In this document: positions 26,250 through 35,041 of the stretch, one piece after another
Position numbering within the stretch: the stretch's first letter is position 1
Layout of the letters: each line of letters begins with the position of its first letter
Assembly (NCBI GenBank): GCA_036557885.1
Contig: DATBGS010000109.1
Span: 62,001-126,000 of the forward strand
Origin: DATBGS01 sp036557885
GTDB taxonomy: Bacteria > Chloroflexota > Ktedonobacteria > Ktedonobacterales > DATBGS01
Direction: 5' to 3'
DNA: 64,000 nucleotides
The notes under the pieces: generated by a model
What the model saw: the letters and a program-made list of their open reading frames with translations, nothing else
The model's database searches: none
Told to the model about the DNA's origin: nothing
Position numbers and translations under genes: made by a program

Positions 26250-27929
26250 TCAATCTTCGATTAATTCTGACCAGAAAACCTTCTTGTTTGGCAAGAAGAA
26301 TGATACCAGGAGCGCCAGAAGGACAACTCCAAGGACGCAGAGGACAGTGAGACGCATGGCCTCACTTGCGGCGCTTGGCGCAACATCCCCCAACGCCTGC
26401 CGCACTGACGGAGACAATGGAGCCAGCACACGGCCCAACTGGTCAGGATTAAATGTGTGCAAGATGAGCGCAAATTGATTGATGATTGACTGGAGTTTGA
26501 GCGGACCCAGGCTGAGTCCGATGCGCTGCGTCACCCCACTGACAACCAGGCTTGCTGTGTTACTGATCAGGACTGCCCCAAAGAGAGAGATGCCAAAGGC
26601 ATAACCAATATCTTGAAAGGAAACCAGGAGCGCATTGGATTCTCCCCGTTCTTCTCGGTGAGCCAGTGAGAGGGCCAGATTAGGAACCTGTCCTACCACG
26701 AAACCGGCGCCGAGTCCTATAATGATCAGGGCTGGCATCAACTCAAGCCTCGTGACACTTGGACTGAGGACCAGATACAGCAGCACCAGGCCCGCTATCA
26801 TCCCAACAAGCCCTAACTGAATCATATGTTTGGGAACCGCCCGCTCACTCAAGCGCATCGTCAGCAGCAGGACGATGATCAGCGCCAGGTTAAATGGCAA
26901 GACGGTAATGGCTGTCGCAAACGCCGTCAGTCGGAGCGCCCATTGTAAATAGAGGAACAACGTGAAGGTCAGGCCAGCTGTGCTGATGACATACAGAGCA
27001 TGCGCTGTCGCCCCGACAACAAATGGTCGCCTGCCAAGCATGCCCATTTGCCAGATACCTGCTCGCTGAATTCTCATGGCTCGGCGTTTCCACCAATGGA
27101 AGCCAAAGACTCCTAGCAAAATGATACCCACCAGCAAGAGAAAAGGCACAACGGATAACCCGAAAAGCATTCTGATCAGATGGCCGAAGAGGAGCGGTGA
27201 CTTGAGAGCTAGCCACCAACCATATTCACTGCCCAGACTAAGACCCCACAAAATGGTGATCAACCCAAAAAGCAGGACCAACCCACCTGACCAGTCCAGT
27301 GAGGTTGTGCGCTCCTTCTTCATTTCAGGCATCTCGCGCACTAAGAGCAAGATGACTAGAGCCAGCAGCACCTGGGGGAAAAATGCCAGGCGCCAATTGA
27401 TATTCGTGGCGAGCAAGCCCCCAACCAACGGCCCAAGCAATGTGCCAATAGCAAGCGAAGCGTTCAGGGCAAAGAAGGCGAATTCTCTGCGACGGCCTTT
27501 ATACGCTTCGAGCATCAGCATCCAGGGTAAGGTGATGAGTGGAGCTGCCGCCAGACCGGCGACAACCCCAAAACCCAGGACCAGCATTGACGTGCTCAAG
27601 CTCGACGCAGTAATACCCATACCTACCGCAAAAAGGAGTAATCCCAACATGAAAACCTTCTTGCGGCCATACAGCCCAACCAGGCTTCGAGCACTCGGAA
27701 GAGTGAGAGCCGCCAGGGCCGGGAGGAGCACCAGCGCGATCTGGACACTGGCAACCGTAGCATGGAGTCCTCGCACCACCGGACCGACGATATTTGCCAG
27801 CGCGTAGAGATTGAACTCCAACATAAACAGCGTCAGGCAGAGCGCCACTGGAATGCGCCGCTGCTTGAATCCGCCCTGATCAAGAGCCTCTGGCTTTGCG
27901 CGTTGGCGGCGTTTTTTCCATTTCCGCAT
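26250..27929 (-). CDS. MFS transporter, DHA2 (14-TM) drug/H+ antiporter type
   Basis: About 559 aa with 14 predicted helices. The family features are GLYGRKKVFMLGLLLFAVGM (loop 2-3) and GPLVGGLLATNINWRLAFFP (end of helix 5). Proteins of this group export drugs, dyes or lipids using the proton gradient. The substrate is not predictable. The start is ATG 27929, with GGGAGG seven to twelve bases upstream. The ATG overlaps the stop of the truncated BrkB gene (TGATG), so the two may be translationally coupled. A basic, lysine/arginine-rich N-terminal tail of ~30 residues precedes helix 1. Confidence 0.9.
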   Translation of the reverse strand: MRKWKKRRQRAKPEALDQGGFKQRRIPVALCLTLFMLEFNLYALANIVGPVVRGLHATVASVQIALVLLPALAALTLPSARSLVGLYGRKKVFMLGLLLFAVGMGITASSLSTSMLVLGFGVVAGLAAAPLITLPWMLMLEAYKGRRREFAFFALNASLAIGTLLGPLVGGLLATNINWRLAFFPQVLLALVILLLVREMPEMKKERTTSLDWSGGLVLLFGLITILWGLSLGSEYGWWLALKSPLLFGHLIRMLFGLSVVPFLLLVGIILLGVFGFHWWKRRAMRIQRAGIWQMGMLGRRPFVVGATAHALYVISTAGLTFTLFLYLQWALRLTAFATAITVLPFNLALIIVLLLTMRLSERAVPKHMIQLGLVGMIAGLVLLYLVLSPSVTRLELMPALIIIGLGAGFVVGQVPNLALSLAHREERGESNALLVSFQDIGYAFGISLFGAVLISNTASLVVSGVTQRIGLSLGPLKLQSIINQFALILHTFNPDQLGRVLAPLSPSVRQALGDVAPSAASEAMRLTVLCVLGVVLLALLVSFFLPNKKVFWSELIED

Positions 27930-28531
27930 CAGCGTACCTCCCATTTCCCCGATGTAATCATTTCTGCTCTGCGCTGGCACGCATGGGGCGCATTGATTTC
28001 GGCCCCCAGAAGCAGGATCAACCCAAAATAATAGAAGAAGAGCAGAATCAGTAACGTAAACCCCATCGCGGAACCGTAGTTGCCAAAGGGAAGGAAGTGC
28101 GTGGTATAGAAGGGGAAAGCAAGATTATAGAGTTGCAACAAAGCTCCGGCTATCAAAGCTCCTCGCCAGGTATCTCGAACGCGTAGCGGGCGGTTTGGCA
28201 CCACGAGATAGATCACCAGAAAGAAAGCAGAAGCGACTATAAAGCTGGCGGCTACCCCGGTGATCGTCAGCCAGAGGCGAATTGACGCGGCAGAAAGCAC
28301 CACTTGATTAGCTATTTTCGAGGAGAGAATGGTCATTCCTATCCTCTCTCCAGACCAGGAGCCAGGACCATAGCCCGGTCCTGGAAACCAGGAGGTTGCC
28401 ACCAAGCTCTCTTGATCAAGAAGCATCGGGAAACTTCTTGCTCTTGCACATCTGAAGCAAGAGCATCCAGGGTACTGAAACTGTATCCGATGGTTACTGC
28501 TTTGTCTGTGGGCTGCGCTACGCTCTAGCAT
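27929..28531 (-). pseudogene. 5'-truncated YihY/BrkB-family membrane protein
   Basis: Only the C-terminal half of a YihY/BrkB protein is present. NQVVLSAASIRLWLTITGVA, then FPFYTTHFLPFGNYGSAMGF and FYYFGLILLLGAEINA match the last membrane helices of that family, which usually has 270-400 residues and about six helices. The first ~65 residues of the open frame are unlike the family and probably untranslated. ATG 28336, behind GAGAGG, would give a ~135-aa product. It is either a remnant or a short variant, and it precedes the MFS gene with a TGATG overlap. Confidence 0.65.
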
Positions 28532-28816
28532 CGCTGTGATACCCCACTTTCAAGCAGCAGCGACAAGGTGGGGAAGCTGGAGATCTCTCAAGGAGGCCAA
28601 AAAAGTACAACAGTACCCCATCAGGGCCAGTACAGGGCTTCCACATGGCATGCGTCACCTCGCCTTGCGCTGTGGACAGTCTGCCACAGCCCCCGGATTA
28701 GTTGACCTGCCTTCGTGGTCCGGTCCGAGGGGTTCACTCCATCGCATGCCCTCTCCCCGGTTCCCAACCGCTGACGAAAGGAGCCTGCACCAGCCATCAC
28801 AGCCAAAGTTTGGCTA
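28532..28816. other. Intergenic region, no feature recognised
   Basis: This stretch lies between the truncated BrkB open frame and the long hairpin at 28817. No gene, promoter or repeat was recognised in it. Confidence 0.3.
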
Positions 28817-28877
28817 CCTCAGCATGCAAAAGCAGACGCGCGACCAATAGCCGCGCGTCTGCTTTTGCATGCTGAGG
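28817..28877. terminator. Perfect 26-bp hairpin next to the gas-vesicle-flanking genes
   Basis: Arms 28817-28842 (start CCTCAGCATGCAAAAGCAGA) and 28852-28877 are exact reverse complements around a 9-base loop. The structure immediately follows the stop codon of the minus-strand gene ending at 28878. On the plus strand it is followed by a TTTTTT run that is part of that gene's Lys-rich tail. It is likely the terminator of the minus-strand two-gene unit. Confidence 0.65.
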
Positions 28878-29621
28878 TCATTTTTTCTTTCCGCTCGGTA
28901 GTGCAGATTCCAGTGCCTGCTCTACCTGCTCTTGCAACGCCTGGTGCACCGGCGCGAGCGCTTCATCTATCTGTTTTTCCAGCGTTTCCTGCAATGGTTG
29001 CAACGCCTGATCTACCTGTTTATAGAGTGATTTGCGAAGTGGCTCCATGATCTTTTGGACCTGCTCTTGTACCTTCGCCTGGACTGGCTCCAATGCTTGA
29101 TCCATTTGCTCCTGGAGGGTCTGTTTCAGCTGCTGGCGCAGCTCATCAATGACGGGTGAGATGGCCTGTGTAAGCTGCTCAGCCAGTTGCCCGCTGCCAA
29201 GCACTCCGCTCAGACCCTGCGACTTCTGCTCGCCCTTGCCATTATGCTGCTCTTTCCCGTTCTGCTGCTCTCGCTCTTTCCCGTGTGGCTGCCTGGCGCT
29301 CTTTTCTTCCTCGTGCTCTCCGCTCCCATGCTGTTCCTGCCTGTGAGTCTGGTCGTCCTCCTGCTCATTCCGAGTCCCATGCCTCCTTGCTTCTCCTGGC
29401 TCCTCACCACGCTCCTCATCCTCAGTTTCGCGCTGGGCAACCCGCTCTCGATGGCCGACCTGTTCCTCCTGGTCCTCGCCATCATTCTGATGGCGTGCTG
29501 GCCGATGACGGCTGCGTGTTTCTCGCTGCTGCTCCTTTGGCTCGTATTCCTCTTGTGCCTGGTCAGGTGGTGGGGATGCCTGTTCGTCGTATTGCTCCCG
29601 TTGCTCTTGCTCGTCGGCCAT
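28878..29621 (-). CDS. Coiled-coil protein with five 15-residue QALxP repeats (P1)
   Basis: 247 aa. Residues 1-130 are extremely rich in Glu, Gln, Arg, His and Gly and look disordered. Residues ~150-235 are a tandem array of 15-residue units such as EQMDQALEPVQAKVQ, EQVQKIMEPLRKSLY, KQVDQALQPLQETLE and KQIDEALAPVHQALQ, each a predicted amphipathic helix with a Pro at position 9. It ends in GKKK. The same unit occurs in three other proteins around the gas vesicle genes. AAAGGGAAATAGT precedes ATG 29621. It forms a unit with the next minus-strand gene. The function is unknown; a surface or partner protein of gas vesicles is my inference. Confidence 0.8.
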   Translation of the reverse strand: MADEQEQREQYDEQASPPPDQAQEEYEPKEQQRETRSRHRPARHQNDGEDQEEQVGHRERVAQRETEDEERGEEPGEARRHGTRNEQEDDQTHRQEQHGSGEHEEEKSARQPHGKEREQQNGKEQHNGKGEQKSQGLSGVLGSGQLAEQLTQAISPVIDELRQQLKQTLQEQMDQALEPVQAKVQEQVQKIMEPLRKSLYKQVDQALQPLQETLEKQIDEALAPVHQALQEQVEQALESALPSGKKK

Positions 29622-29722
29622 ACTATTTCCCTTTCGATAGCTCTCTATAGCTCAAATACTTACACCGATGATTAAGTGATGAGGTGAGGTGCAAGATGTA
29701 TACCCGCATTGGTTCAGCAAGG

Positions 29723-31081
29723 TCACGATCTTGGTCCCGGCTGCCGGTCCCTGCGCAGCGGGCCTGGCGGCGGCTTTCGCCCAATAGGCCCTTTGGGAGC
29801 CAGCCCACCTGGGCCTTCCTGCCGCTTGCTGAACTCACGCAAAGTCTGAAGGGGCGAATCCTCATCTGTCAGCGCATCCAGCAGTCCGCCGCCTTCTTCG
29901 CCTTTGTTCTTGGAGGACGAGTGACCAGCAAGCGCTTTTAGGGCGGAAGAAGCCCCACCCTGCTGCCCTTCTGATGCCTCTGTATCCTCCTTCTTTTTAG
30001 ATGCAGAGTCGTCACCCAGCATATCTCCTATCTTCGATAAGGCTCCTGAACCTCCCTGACTCTGACGAGATGGGATAGCATCCCCAAAGGTCTGCTTTAA
30101 TTCATCCACCAGAGCGTGTGCGCTTCTGTAAATTTTCAACCACTTGCCCATCGAAGCAAGCCCAGTTTCTCCCTTCTGTTTGGAGAGTTTGCCTAAGTCT
30201 TGCATAAGCGTTGAGGCGCGTTCAAGAATGATTCCCCACTGCTCCAACGCGGCGAGGCCCCGCTGCGAGGATGCCCCGTCCCCGGTCACGTGGCTCAACG
30301 CCTCCTTCAACGAAGAGACGCTGTGTGAGGCAGCTTCGCTGATTATTCCCAGGAAGGAAGACCCGCCCTCGTTTTTTCCCTCGGCCCTGGCTTTCTCATC
30401 CTGATCCTCTCTGGGAGGTACTTCCTCTCCTTTTTTTCGGTCTAGTACATGGGTAAGCGAAGAGACACCGCCCTCAACGGCCTCCCAGAGTTTTTTAGGG
30501 GCCGATGGTCCCCTTTCCCCCCCATCGTGCTTTTCCTCATCTTCCTCCCCATAGCCCTGAACCTCATGATCTTCATGGGCTGCCGAACCACGATCACGAA
30601 AGTAGGCAATGGCCTGGAGGAGCAAAGCAATTCCTTCCAGCACCTCACCCAGCGCGAGGACCATCAAAGCTACACCCTCAAGGCTCTCTCCCCACTTCTG
30701 AAGGGCTGATTCTTCACCTTGCTCTGCTAAAACAGCAACCTCAGCAGGGGCAGCTTCCTGAGGGATGATGTTTTGGTGGGGAGCTTCAATTTGTCCATTC
30801 CCTGCTGCTTCAGGCTGGCCTGCCTGTGTCGGCTGCTGAAGCGCATCCCTTAAAGGAGTTCCGAGTTGCTGCTGCGCCAAGACTTGCAGGCGCTCGCGCA
30901 TCGGCTCAAACTGTTGTTCAACTGTTCGTGTCATTTGCGCCTGAAGCTGTGCCAGGGTGGGTTGCAACGCTTGAGCCACCTGCCGCTGCAAATCCTGGTC
31001 TACTTGTGGTGCTCTGTTGTGAGGTGACGGGTTCTGCTGGTCTGATGCCTTCTGAGCAGGTTGTGCAGATGGATTGGGCAT
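29723..31081 (-). CDS. Coiled-coil/low-complexity protein with QALQP unit (P2)
   Basis: 452 aa. After a Pro/Gln-rich start, residues 33-47 hold one clear repeat unit (RQVAQALQPTLAQLQ), followed by further Gln-rich helix (QQFEPMRERLQ). A hydrophobic helix lies at about 134-161 (GVALMVLALGEVLEGIALLL). A long charged, Gly/Ser-rich region with amphipathic segments follows, and the tail is Pro/Gly/Arg-rich. No known domain was recognised. It is divergent from the gvp operon, with AAAGGAG before ATG 31081. The shared repeat with 28878-29621, 36841-37803 and 38070-39116 ties it to that family. Confidence 0.8.
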   Translation of the reverse strand: MPNPSAQPAQKASDQQNPSPHNRAPQVDQDLQRQVAQALQPTLAQLQAQMTRTVEQQFEPMRERLQVLAQQQLGTPLRDALQQPTQAGQPEAAGNGQIEAPHQNIIPQEAAPAEVAVLAEQGEESALQKWGESLEGVALMVLALGEVLEGIALLLQAIAYFRDRGSAAHEDHEVQGYGEEDEEKHDGGERGPSAPKKLWEAVEGGVSSLTHVLDRKKGEEVPPREDQDEKARAEGKNEGGSSFLGIISEAASHSVSSLKEALSHVTGDGASSQRGLAALEQWGIILERASTLMQDLGKLSKQKGETGLASMGKWLKIYRSAHALVDELKQTFGDAIPSRQSQGGSGALSKIGDMLGDDSASKKKEDTEASEGQQGGASSALKALAGHSSSKNKGEEGGGLLDALTDEDSPLQTLREFSKRQEGPGGLAPKGPIGRKPPPGPLRRDRQPGPRS

Positions 31082-31356
31082 ACTCGGCTCCTTTCAGGGG
31101 TATGAAGGATAAGTGCTTGGCCGCATCCCTGAGGTGACGTTACCCAGCGCTGAACATGACTGCTCCCTACAGGTCTTCCTGGCATAATTTGCGCCTGACT
31201 CAGCTATAAGCGCCACTTCAGCCGCTTTGCTTGCCTGCCCTTATGCTTCCTTGGGGTTGGCAGAAAATTGAGGCATAGAACATGCCGTCTTACTCCATCA
31301 GGAGACACATATACACACCGATTTCTTCTGTGGTATGGGAAAGGAGTGCTCAAATA

Positions 31357-31944
31357 ATGGCTATTGAGCGAAGACAAGTGGGGAGAGCACCTGGACCATC
31401 CAGCCAATCAGGGGGTCTGGTTGACCTGATTGACCGCATCCTAGATAAAGGTTTGGTCATTGATGCCTGGGTCAGAATCTCGCTGGTAGGCATCGAATTG
31501 ATCACGATTGAGGCGCGTGTAGTGGTGGCATCAGTGGATACCTACCTGAAGTATGCCGAGGCCATAGCTCAAACTGCCCTGGCTGCCGAGCCTCGCCGCG
31601 ACGGCCCTCGCGTGCAGCAAATCCCCTCCGATGATGAAATTGCTGCCTACCTGAATGATCATCCTGATGGCGCCCGCATTGAGGACATCGCGCGCTTCTT
31701 TAACATCTCGCGCAACGAGGTCGAGCAGATGGTGCAGCGCCTGACTTCTGGGCCACGTCTGCGCATGGACGAGAAACAGCGTGATCGTGTGTATGCGCTG
31801 GGAGGCTCGGACCGAGAAAAACAGCGGCTTCCAGAGGGCCGTCGCCAGGAAGAAGGCAGCAGGCGGCAGGAGGAGAGCAGTAGATCGGAAGAAAGCGACC
31901 GACAAAGAGAAGGCACAAAACATCCCGCAGGAAGCCGGGAATAA
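31357..31944 (+). CDS. gvpA: Gas vesicle structural protein GvpA with winged-helix-like C-terminal extension
   Basis: 195 aa from ATG 31357 (AAGGAG at 31340). Residues ~18-70 are a textbook GvpA core: LVDLIDRILDKGLVIDAWVR, then SLVGIELITIEARVVVASVD and TYLKYAEAI. GvpA polymerises into the gas vesicle wall and is usually 70-80 aa. Here ~120 extra residues follow. About 88-148 (PSDDEIAAYLNDHPDGARI, EDIARFFNISRNEVEQMVQR, then RVYAL) looks like a winged helix-turn-helix, and the end is Arg/Glu/Ser-rich and probably disordered. The extension may bind another component or mark this as a minor GvpA. It is the first gene of the gvp operon. Confidence 0.92.
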   Translation: MAIERRQVGRAPGPSSQSGGLVDLIDRILDKGLVIDAWVRISLVGIELITIEARVVVASVDTYLKYAEAIAQTALAAEPRRDGPRVQQIPSDDEIAAYLNDHPDGARIEDIARFFNISRNEVEQMVQRLTSGPRLRMDEKQRDRVYALGGSDREKQRLPEGRRQEEGSRRQEESSRSEESDRQREGTKHPAGSRE

Positions 31945-31984
31945 GTAGGGGATCTCCTAGAGTAGATGAAGAAAGGATGAGGCC

Positions 31985-32770
31985 ATGCCATCATCCTCAC
32001 CGATGGGCACCTACGTCTATTGTATTGCGCGGGCACATCCATTTGAGGAAGCTAGAGCATCCTTCCAGGCTCCGGCCATCATGGGTGCGGAACACCCTGT
32101 GCGGCTGCTATGCTACCGTGATCTGGTAGCCATTGTCAGCGACGCGCCCACCCGCCGGATGGGCATCACGCGGGAGCACCTTCTCACGCATGAAGGCGTC
32201 GTTTTAGAAGCCATGCAGCGCAGTGAGGTGATCCCGTTGAGCTTTGGCACGATTGCCAGGAACGACAAAGCGCTCATTGAGCGATTACTCCAGGCAGCTT
32301 ACCCTGAACTTCTGGAGCAATTGAAAGCCCTCCAGGGCAGTGTCGAACTTGATCTGAAAGTGCTCTGGCACCAGGAACGGTTGTACGAAGAGATCGTAGT
32401 AGAAAATGAGCGCATCCGCGCGTTGCGCCCTGGTATTGAGCAGGCACCTCTCCAGGAACGTATTGAGCTTGGGCAACTGACCAGCGAGGCCATTGCCACC
32501 AAGAGTGATGAAGAAGCGCAGATGGTGCTGGAAGCCCTGGGGCCGCTCGTGTTGGAAGCACAGCCAGGGCGGATGCTCAACGACACGATGGTGCTCAATG
32601 GTGCATTTCTCATGGAAAGACCCCAGCAGGAGGCATTTGAGTGCAAGGTGACTGAGCTTGCCGACTCTCAGGAGGGTCGCTTGATCTTCAGGTTGGTTGG
32701 TCCTGTGCCCCCATATCATTTTGTAGATGCGCATGTGCAATGGGAGGAGGCCGCGAATGGGCCTGATTAG
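31985..32770 (+). CDS. gvpF/L: Gas vesicle protein GvpF/GvpL family, copy 1
   Basis: 261 aa. GTYVYCIARAH at the start, REHLLTHEGVVLEAM and VIPLSFGTIARND in the middle, and VGPVPPYHFVD at the end are the standard GvpF/L landmarks. Such proteins bind GvpA and are needed to start vesicle assembly. AAAGGATGAGGCC precedes ATG 31985. The stop overlaps the gvpG start by 14 bases. Three GvpF/L genes occur in this operon, this one being the most typical. Confidence 0.93.
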   Translation: MPSSSPMGTYVYCIARAHPFEEARASFQAPAIMGAEHPVRLLCYRDLVAIVSDAPTRRMGITREHLLTHEGVVLEAMQRSEVIPLSFGTIARNDKALIERLLQAAYPELLEQLKALQGSVELDLKVLWHQERLYEEIVVENERIRALRPGIEQAPLQERIELGQLTSEAIATKSDEEAQMVLEALGPLVLEAQPGRMLNDTMVLNGAFLMERPQQEAFECKVTELADSQEGRLIFRLVGPVPPYHFVDAHVQWEEAANGPD

Positions 32771-33179
32771 CAACCTGCTCTTCTTTCCTGTAGCCGGTCC
32801 AGCCCGCGGCTTGCTCTTCATCGTAGAGCAACTGAAAGCGCAGGTAGATGATGCGCTCCTGGGCGAAACGAGCCGAATTGAAGATGAACTGCTCAACCTG
32901 GGGATGTGTTATGAACAGGGAGAGCTTACTGACGAGGAGTATATAGCCCAGGAAGCGCAACTGCTGGAGAAGCTCAACCAGGTTCGTCGGGAACAGGACG
33001 AGTGGTTCGAAGGCTCGGAAACAGAGGTGGAGGATGAGGGAAACTTCATCGAAGAGGAGAACCTCGCCAGAGAAGAAGACAACTCCGCAAGCGATACTGC
33101 CACCTACGATTACGGCACATCAACCACCCGGTATAGCAGATCCATTGATGAACGCAGCGACTCTCCAGATGACTACTAA
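32757..33179 (+). CDS. gvpG: Gas vesicle protein GvpG
   Basis: 140 aa from ATG 32757, behind GGGAGGAGG. The N-terminal ~80 residues have the GvpG pattern: MGLISNLLFFPVAGPARGLL, then a coiled-coil with GMCYEQGELTDEEYIAQE. GvpG is an accessory assembly protein. The last ~55 residues are an acidic, Ser/Thr-rich extension not found in short GvpG proteins. The gene overlaps its neighbours on both sides, supporting one transcript. Confidence 0.9.
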   Translation: MGLISNLLFFPVAGPARGLLFIVEQLKAQVDDALLGETSRIEDELLNLGMCYEQGELTDEEYIAQEAQLLEKLNQVRREQDEWFEGSETEVEDEGNFIEEENLAREEDNSASDTATYDYGTSTTRYSRSIDERSDSPDDY

Positions 33180-34020
33180 AAAGCAAAGCGATCAACCTGG
33201 CGAACTGGATGCCACAACAGCATGTGGTTGGTATCTGTATGGGATTACGCACGGCGAGCAGGTCGCTGAGCTAGTAGCTGCGGTTGCCCAGGAGCAGGGT
33301 GAGCCGCTTCAAGCGCTGGAGCAGTGCCAGCTTGCTGCCATCATTAAACCAGTGCCGCTGGAGGAGTTTTCTGCCGAGGCGCTGCGGTTACACGCGGAAG
33401 ACCTGTCCTGGCTTGAGGCGATGGTGCGAGGCCACAATCGTATTATTGAGGGCATTCATCAGAACCGCCCTGTTTTGCCCGCCAGGTTTGGGGCTGTCTA
33501 TCCCAGCCGCGAGGCGCTCCAGACTGCCCTGGCTGAACGCCACGATCAACTGCTGGCCCTGCTTCAGCAGCTTGAAGGATGCGATGAGTGGGGGGTGCGT
33601 CTTTATGCTGATCATCGGGCGTTGCAACAGCTTGCCATTGAGCACCCTTCCCTTCGGTCGCTCAAGAGCGAAGTGGCGAGAGCCACACCTGGGCGCGCCT
33701 ACCTACTTAAGCGAAAGCTCGCTGATGAACTTGTGAGCATCATCGAACAGGCCCTAGATGATTTAGCCCAGGCCAGCTACGCCCGCTTGAAGCGGGAAGC
33801 TGTGGCAGGGCAGTTCAACGTACGCGCTTCCGTATCTACCGAAAGTGGTGGTGAGCGCGAGGTGTTTCACGCGCTTCTTCTTGTCCGTCGCGATCACCAG
33901 GCGACGTTTCTGGAGAAAGTGCAGCGATTGGCAGAGGAGCATGCAGAAATGCATTGCGAGTATAGTGGTCCCTGGCCGCCCTATAGCTTTGCCAGAATTG
34001 CTGGGGAGGAGGCTCCATGA
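33169..34020 (+). CDS. gvpF/L: Gas vesicle protein GvpF/GvpL family, copy 2
   Basis: 283 aa if begun at ATG 33169, which overlaps the gvpG stop. The open frame reaches back to 33034, but that part is the gvpG gene read in another frame. Landmarks are CGWYLYGITHGEQ, VRGHNRIIEGIHQNRPVLPARFG and the closing GPWPPYSFARI. The final ATGA overlap with the next gene indicates coupling. It probably forms a hetero-complex with the other GvpF/L proteins during nucleation of vesicles. Confidence 0.9.
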   Translation: MTTKKQSDQPGELDATTACGWYLYGITHGEQVAELVAAVAQEQGEPLQALEQCQLAAIIKPVPLEEFSAEALRLHAEDLSWLEAMVRGHNRIIEGIHQNRPVLPARFGAVYPSREALQTALAERHDQLLALLQQLEGCDEWGVRLYADHRALQQLAIEHPSLRSLKSEVARATPGRAYLLKRKLADELVSIIEQALDDLAQASYARLKREAVAGQFNVRASVSTESGGEREVFHALLLVRRDHQATFLEKVQRLAEEHAEMHCEYSGPWPPYSFARIAGEEAP

Positions 34021-34250
34021 GCTTTGCGATTGAGGGTGCCAATGCCACTGCTAGAAACGTTACCTTGCTGGAGTTGCTTGATCGCATTGTTGATTGCGGG
34101 GTGGTACTGACTGGCGATCTCGTTATCTCTGTAGCTGATGTGGACTTAATCTCTTTGGGGGTAAAAATCATCCTGGCCTCCGCTGAACGCATGGAACAAT
34201 TCCAGGCACAACAAGTCGAGGCCGCCCTTCGGGAGTTCAGCAGTGAATAG
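34017..34250 (+). CDS. GvpA-family minor protein (GvpJ/GvpM-like)
   Basis: 77 aa. LLELLDRIVDCGVVLTGDLV, then SVADVDLISLGVKIILASAE is the GvpA-family core with the shorter, more divergent sequence of minor wall proteins such as GvpJ or GvpM. These are thought to form nucleating or cone-end structures. It overlaps copy 2 of GvpF/L (ATGA) and the next GvpF/L gene (GTGAATAG), so it is tightly embedded in the operon. Confidence 0.88.
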   Translation: MSFAIEGANATARNVTLLELLDRIVDCGVVLTGDLVISVADVDLISLGVKIILASAERMEQFQAQQVEAALREFSSE

Positions 34251-34998
34251 CGCCTGCTATGTCTATGCCATTCTGGAGCACGATGTGCCGCTTCCCTTGG
34301 GGCTAACTGGCTTGCAGGCTGCGCCACTTTCATTGGTACGCTGGGGTGATCTGGCAGCAGCAGTTAGCCCCTATGCTGGCATGTCTGTACAGCCCACTGC
34401 CGATGCGCTGCTCGGCCATGAAACAGTTGTAGAGGCACTGTGTCAGGCTGGGCCTACGCTTCCCTGTCGTTTTGGAACAATTTTGGGCGGGCAGGAAGCA
34501 GTCATACAGGCGCTTATCAGCAGATATGATGTGCTGCTAGCCGACCTGAAGCGAGTGGGCAACAAGGTTGAACTTGGTCTGACGATTCTCTTTGAGGAGC
34601 TACAGGGGCAGAGCGAGGCGCTTAACACCGCTCAACCCTCCCCAACGTTGAGCACCTGCAACCCTGGACCAGGAACGCGCTACCTGCAAAGTAGGGCGTT
34701 ACACTATAAGCATGAGGCAGCCCAGCAACATCAGGCTCATCTGGTGATAAACGAGTTGCAGCGAATACTTCATCCCCATACACTTGAGCAGCGCTATCGC
34801 ACATTGCTGGAACCACGCCTGGCAATACGCGCTGTATATCTGGTGCATCAAGGACGGGTAAGAGAGCTACAGCAAGCCATTGGAGCTTTGCGCCAGACGT
34901 GGCCCACTCTCCGCTGGCTCATCAGCGGCCCCTGGCCGCCCTATAGCTTTGTTTCCGATGCAGGGATGCCTTTTCAACAGTGTGGGGCCAGAACTTGA
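34243..34998 (+). CDS. gvpF/L: Gas vesicle protein GvpF/GvpL family, copy 3
   Basis: 251 aa from GTG 34243. Landmarks are SACYVYAILEHDV, LLGHETVVEALCQAGPTLPC followed by RFGTIL, and ISGPWPPYSFV near the end. A stretch at about 125-160 (TAQPSPTLSTCNPGPGTRYL) is unlike the other two copies and looks like an inserted linker. It is the third GvpF/L paralogue in a row, interrupted only by the small GvpA-type gene. Confidence 0.9.
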   Translation: MNSACYVYAILEHDVPLPLGLTGLQAAPLSLVRWGDLAAAVSPYAGMSVQPTADALLGHETVVEALCQAGPTLPCRFGTILGGQEAVIQALISRYDVLLADLKRVGNKVELGLTILFEELQGQSEALNTAQPSPTLSTCNPGPGTRYLQSRALHYKHEAAQQHQAHLVINELQRILHPHTLEQRYRTLLEPRLAIRAVYLVHQGRVRELQQAIGALRQTWPTLRWLISGPWPPYSFVSDAGMPFQQCGART

Positions 34999-35041
34999 TA
35001 AGAGAAAAGTACGAGGGCAGTGGATATAGAAGGAGAAACGT

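Noticed and set aside
29187..29675. Plus-strand 162-codon frame that looks like a membrane protein
   Set aside because: It is the antisense of the Gln/Glu/Arg/His-rich part of the P1 gene. Such codons read backwards give Leu, Val and Phe, so the hydrophobicity is an artefact. No ribosome binding site was seen.
32727..32756. Upstream extension of the gvpG frame
   Set aside because: The GvpG consensus begins at MGLISNLLFF with a strong ribosome binding site at that ATG; the extension is the end of the GvpF/L gene read in another frame.
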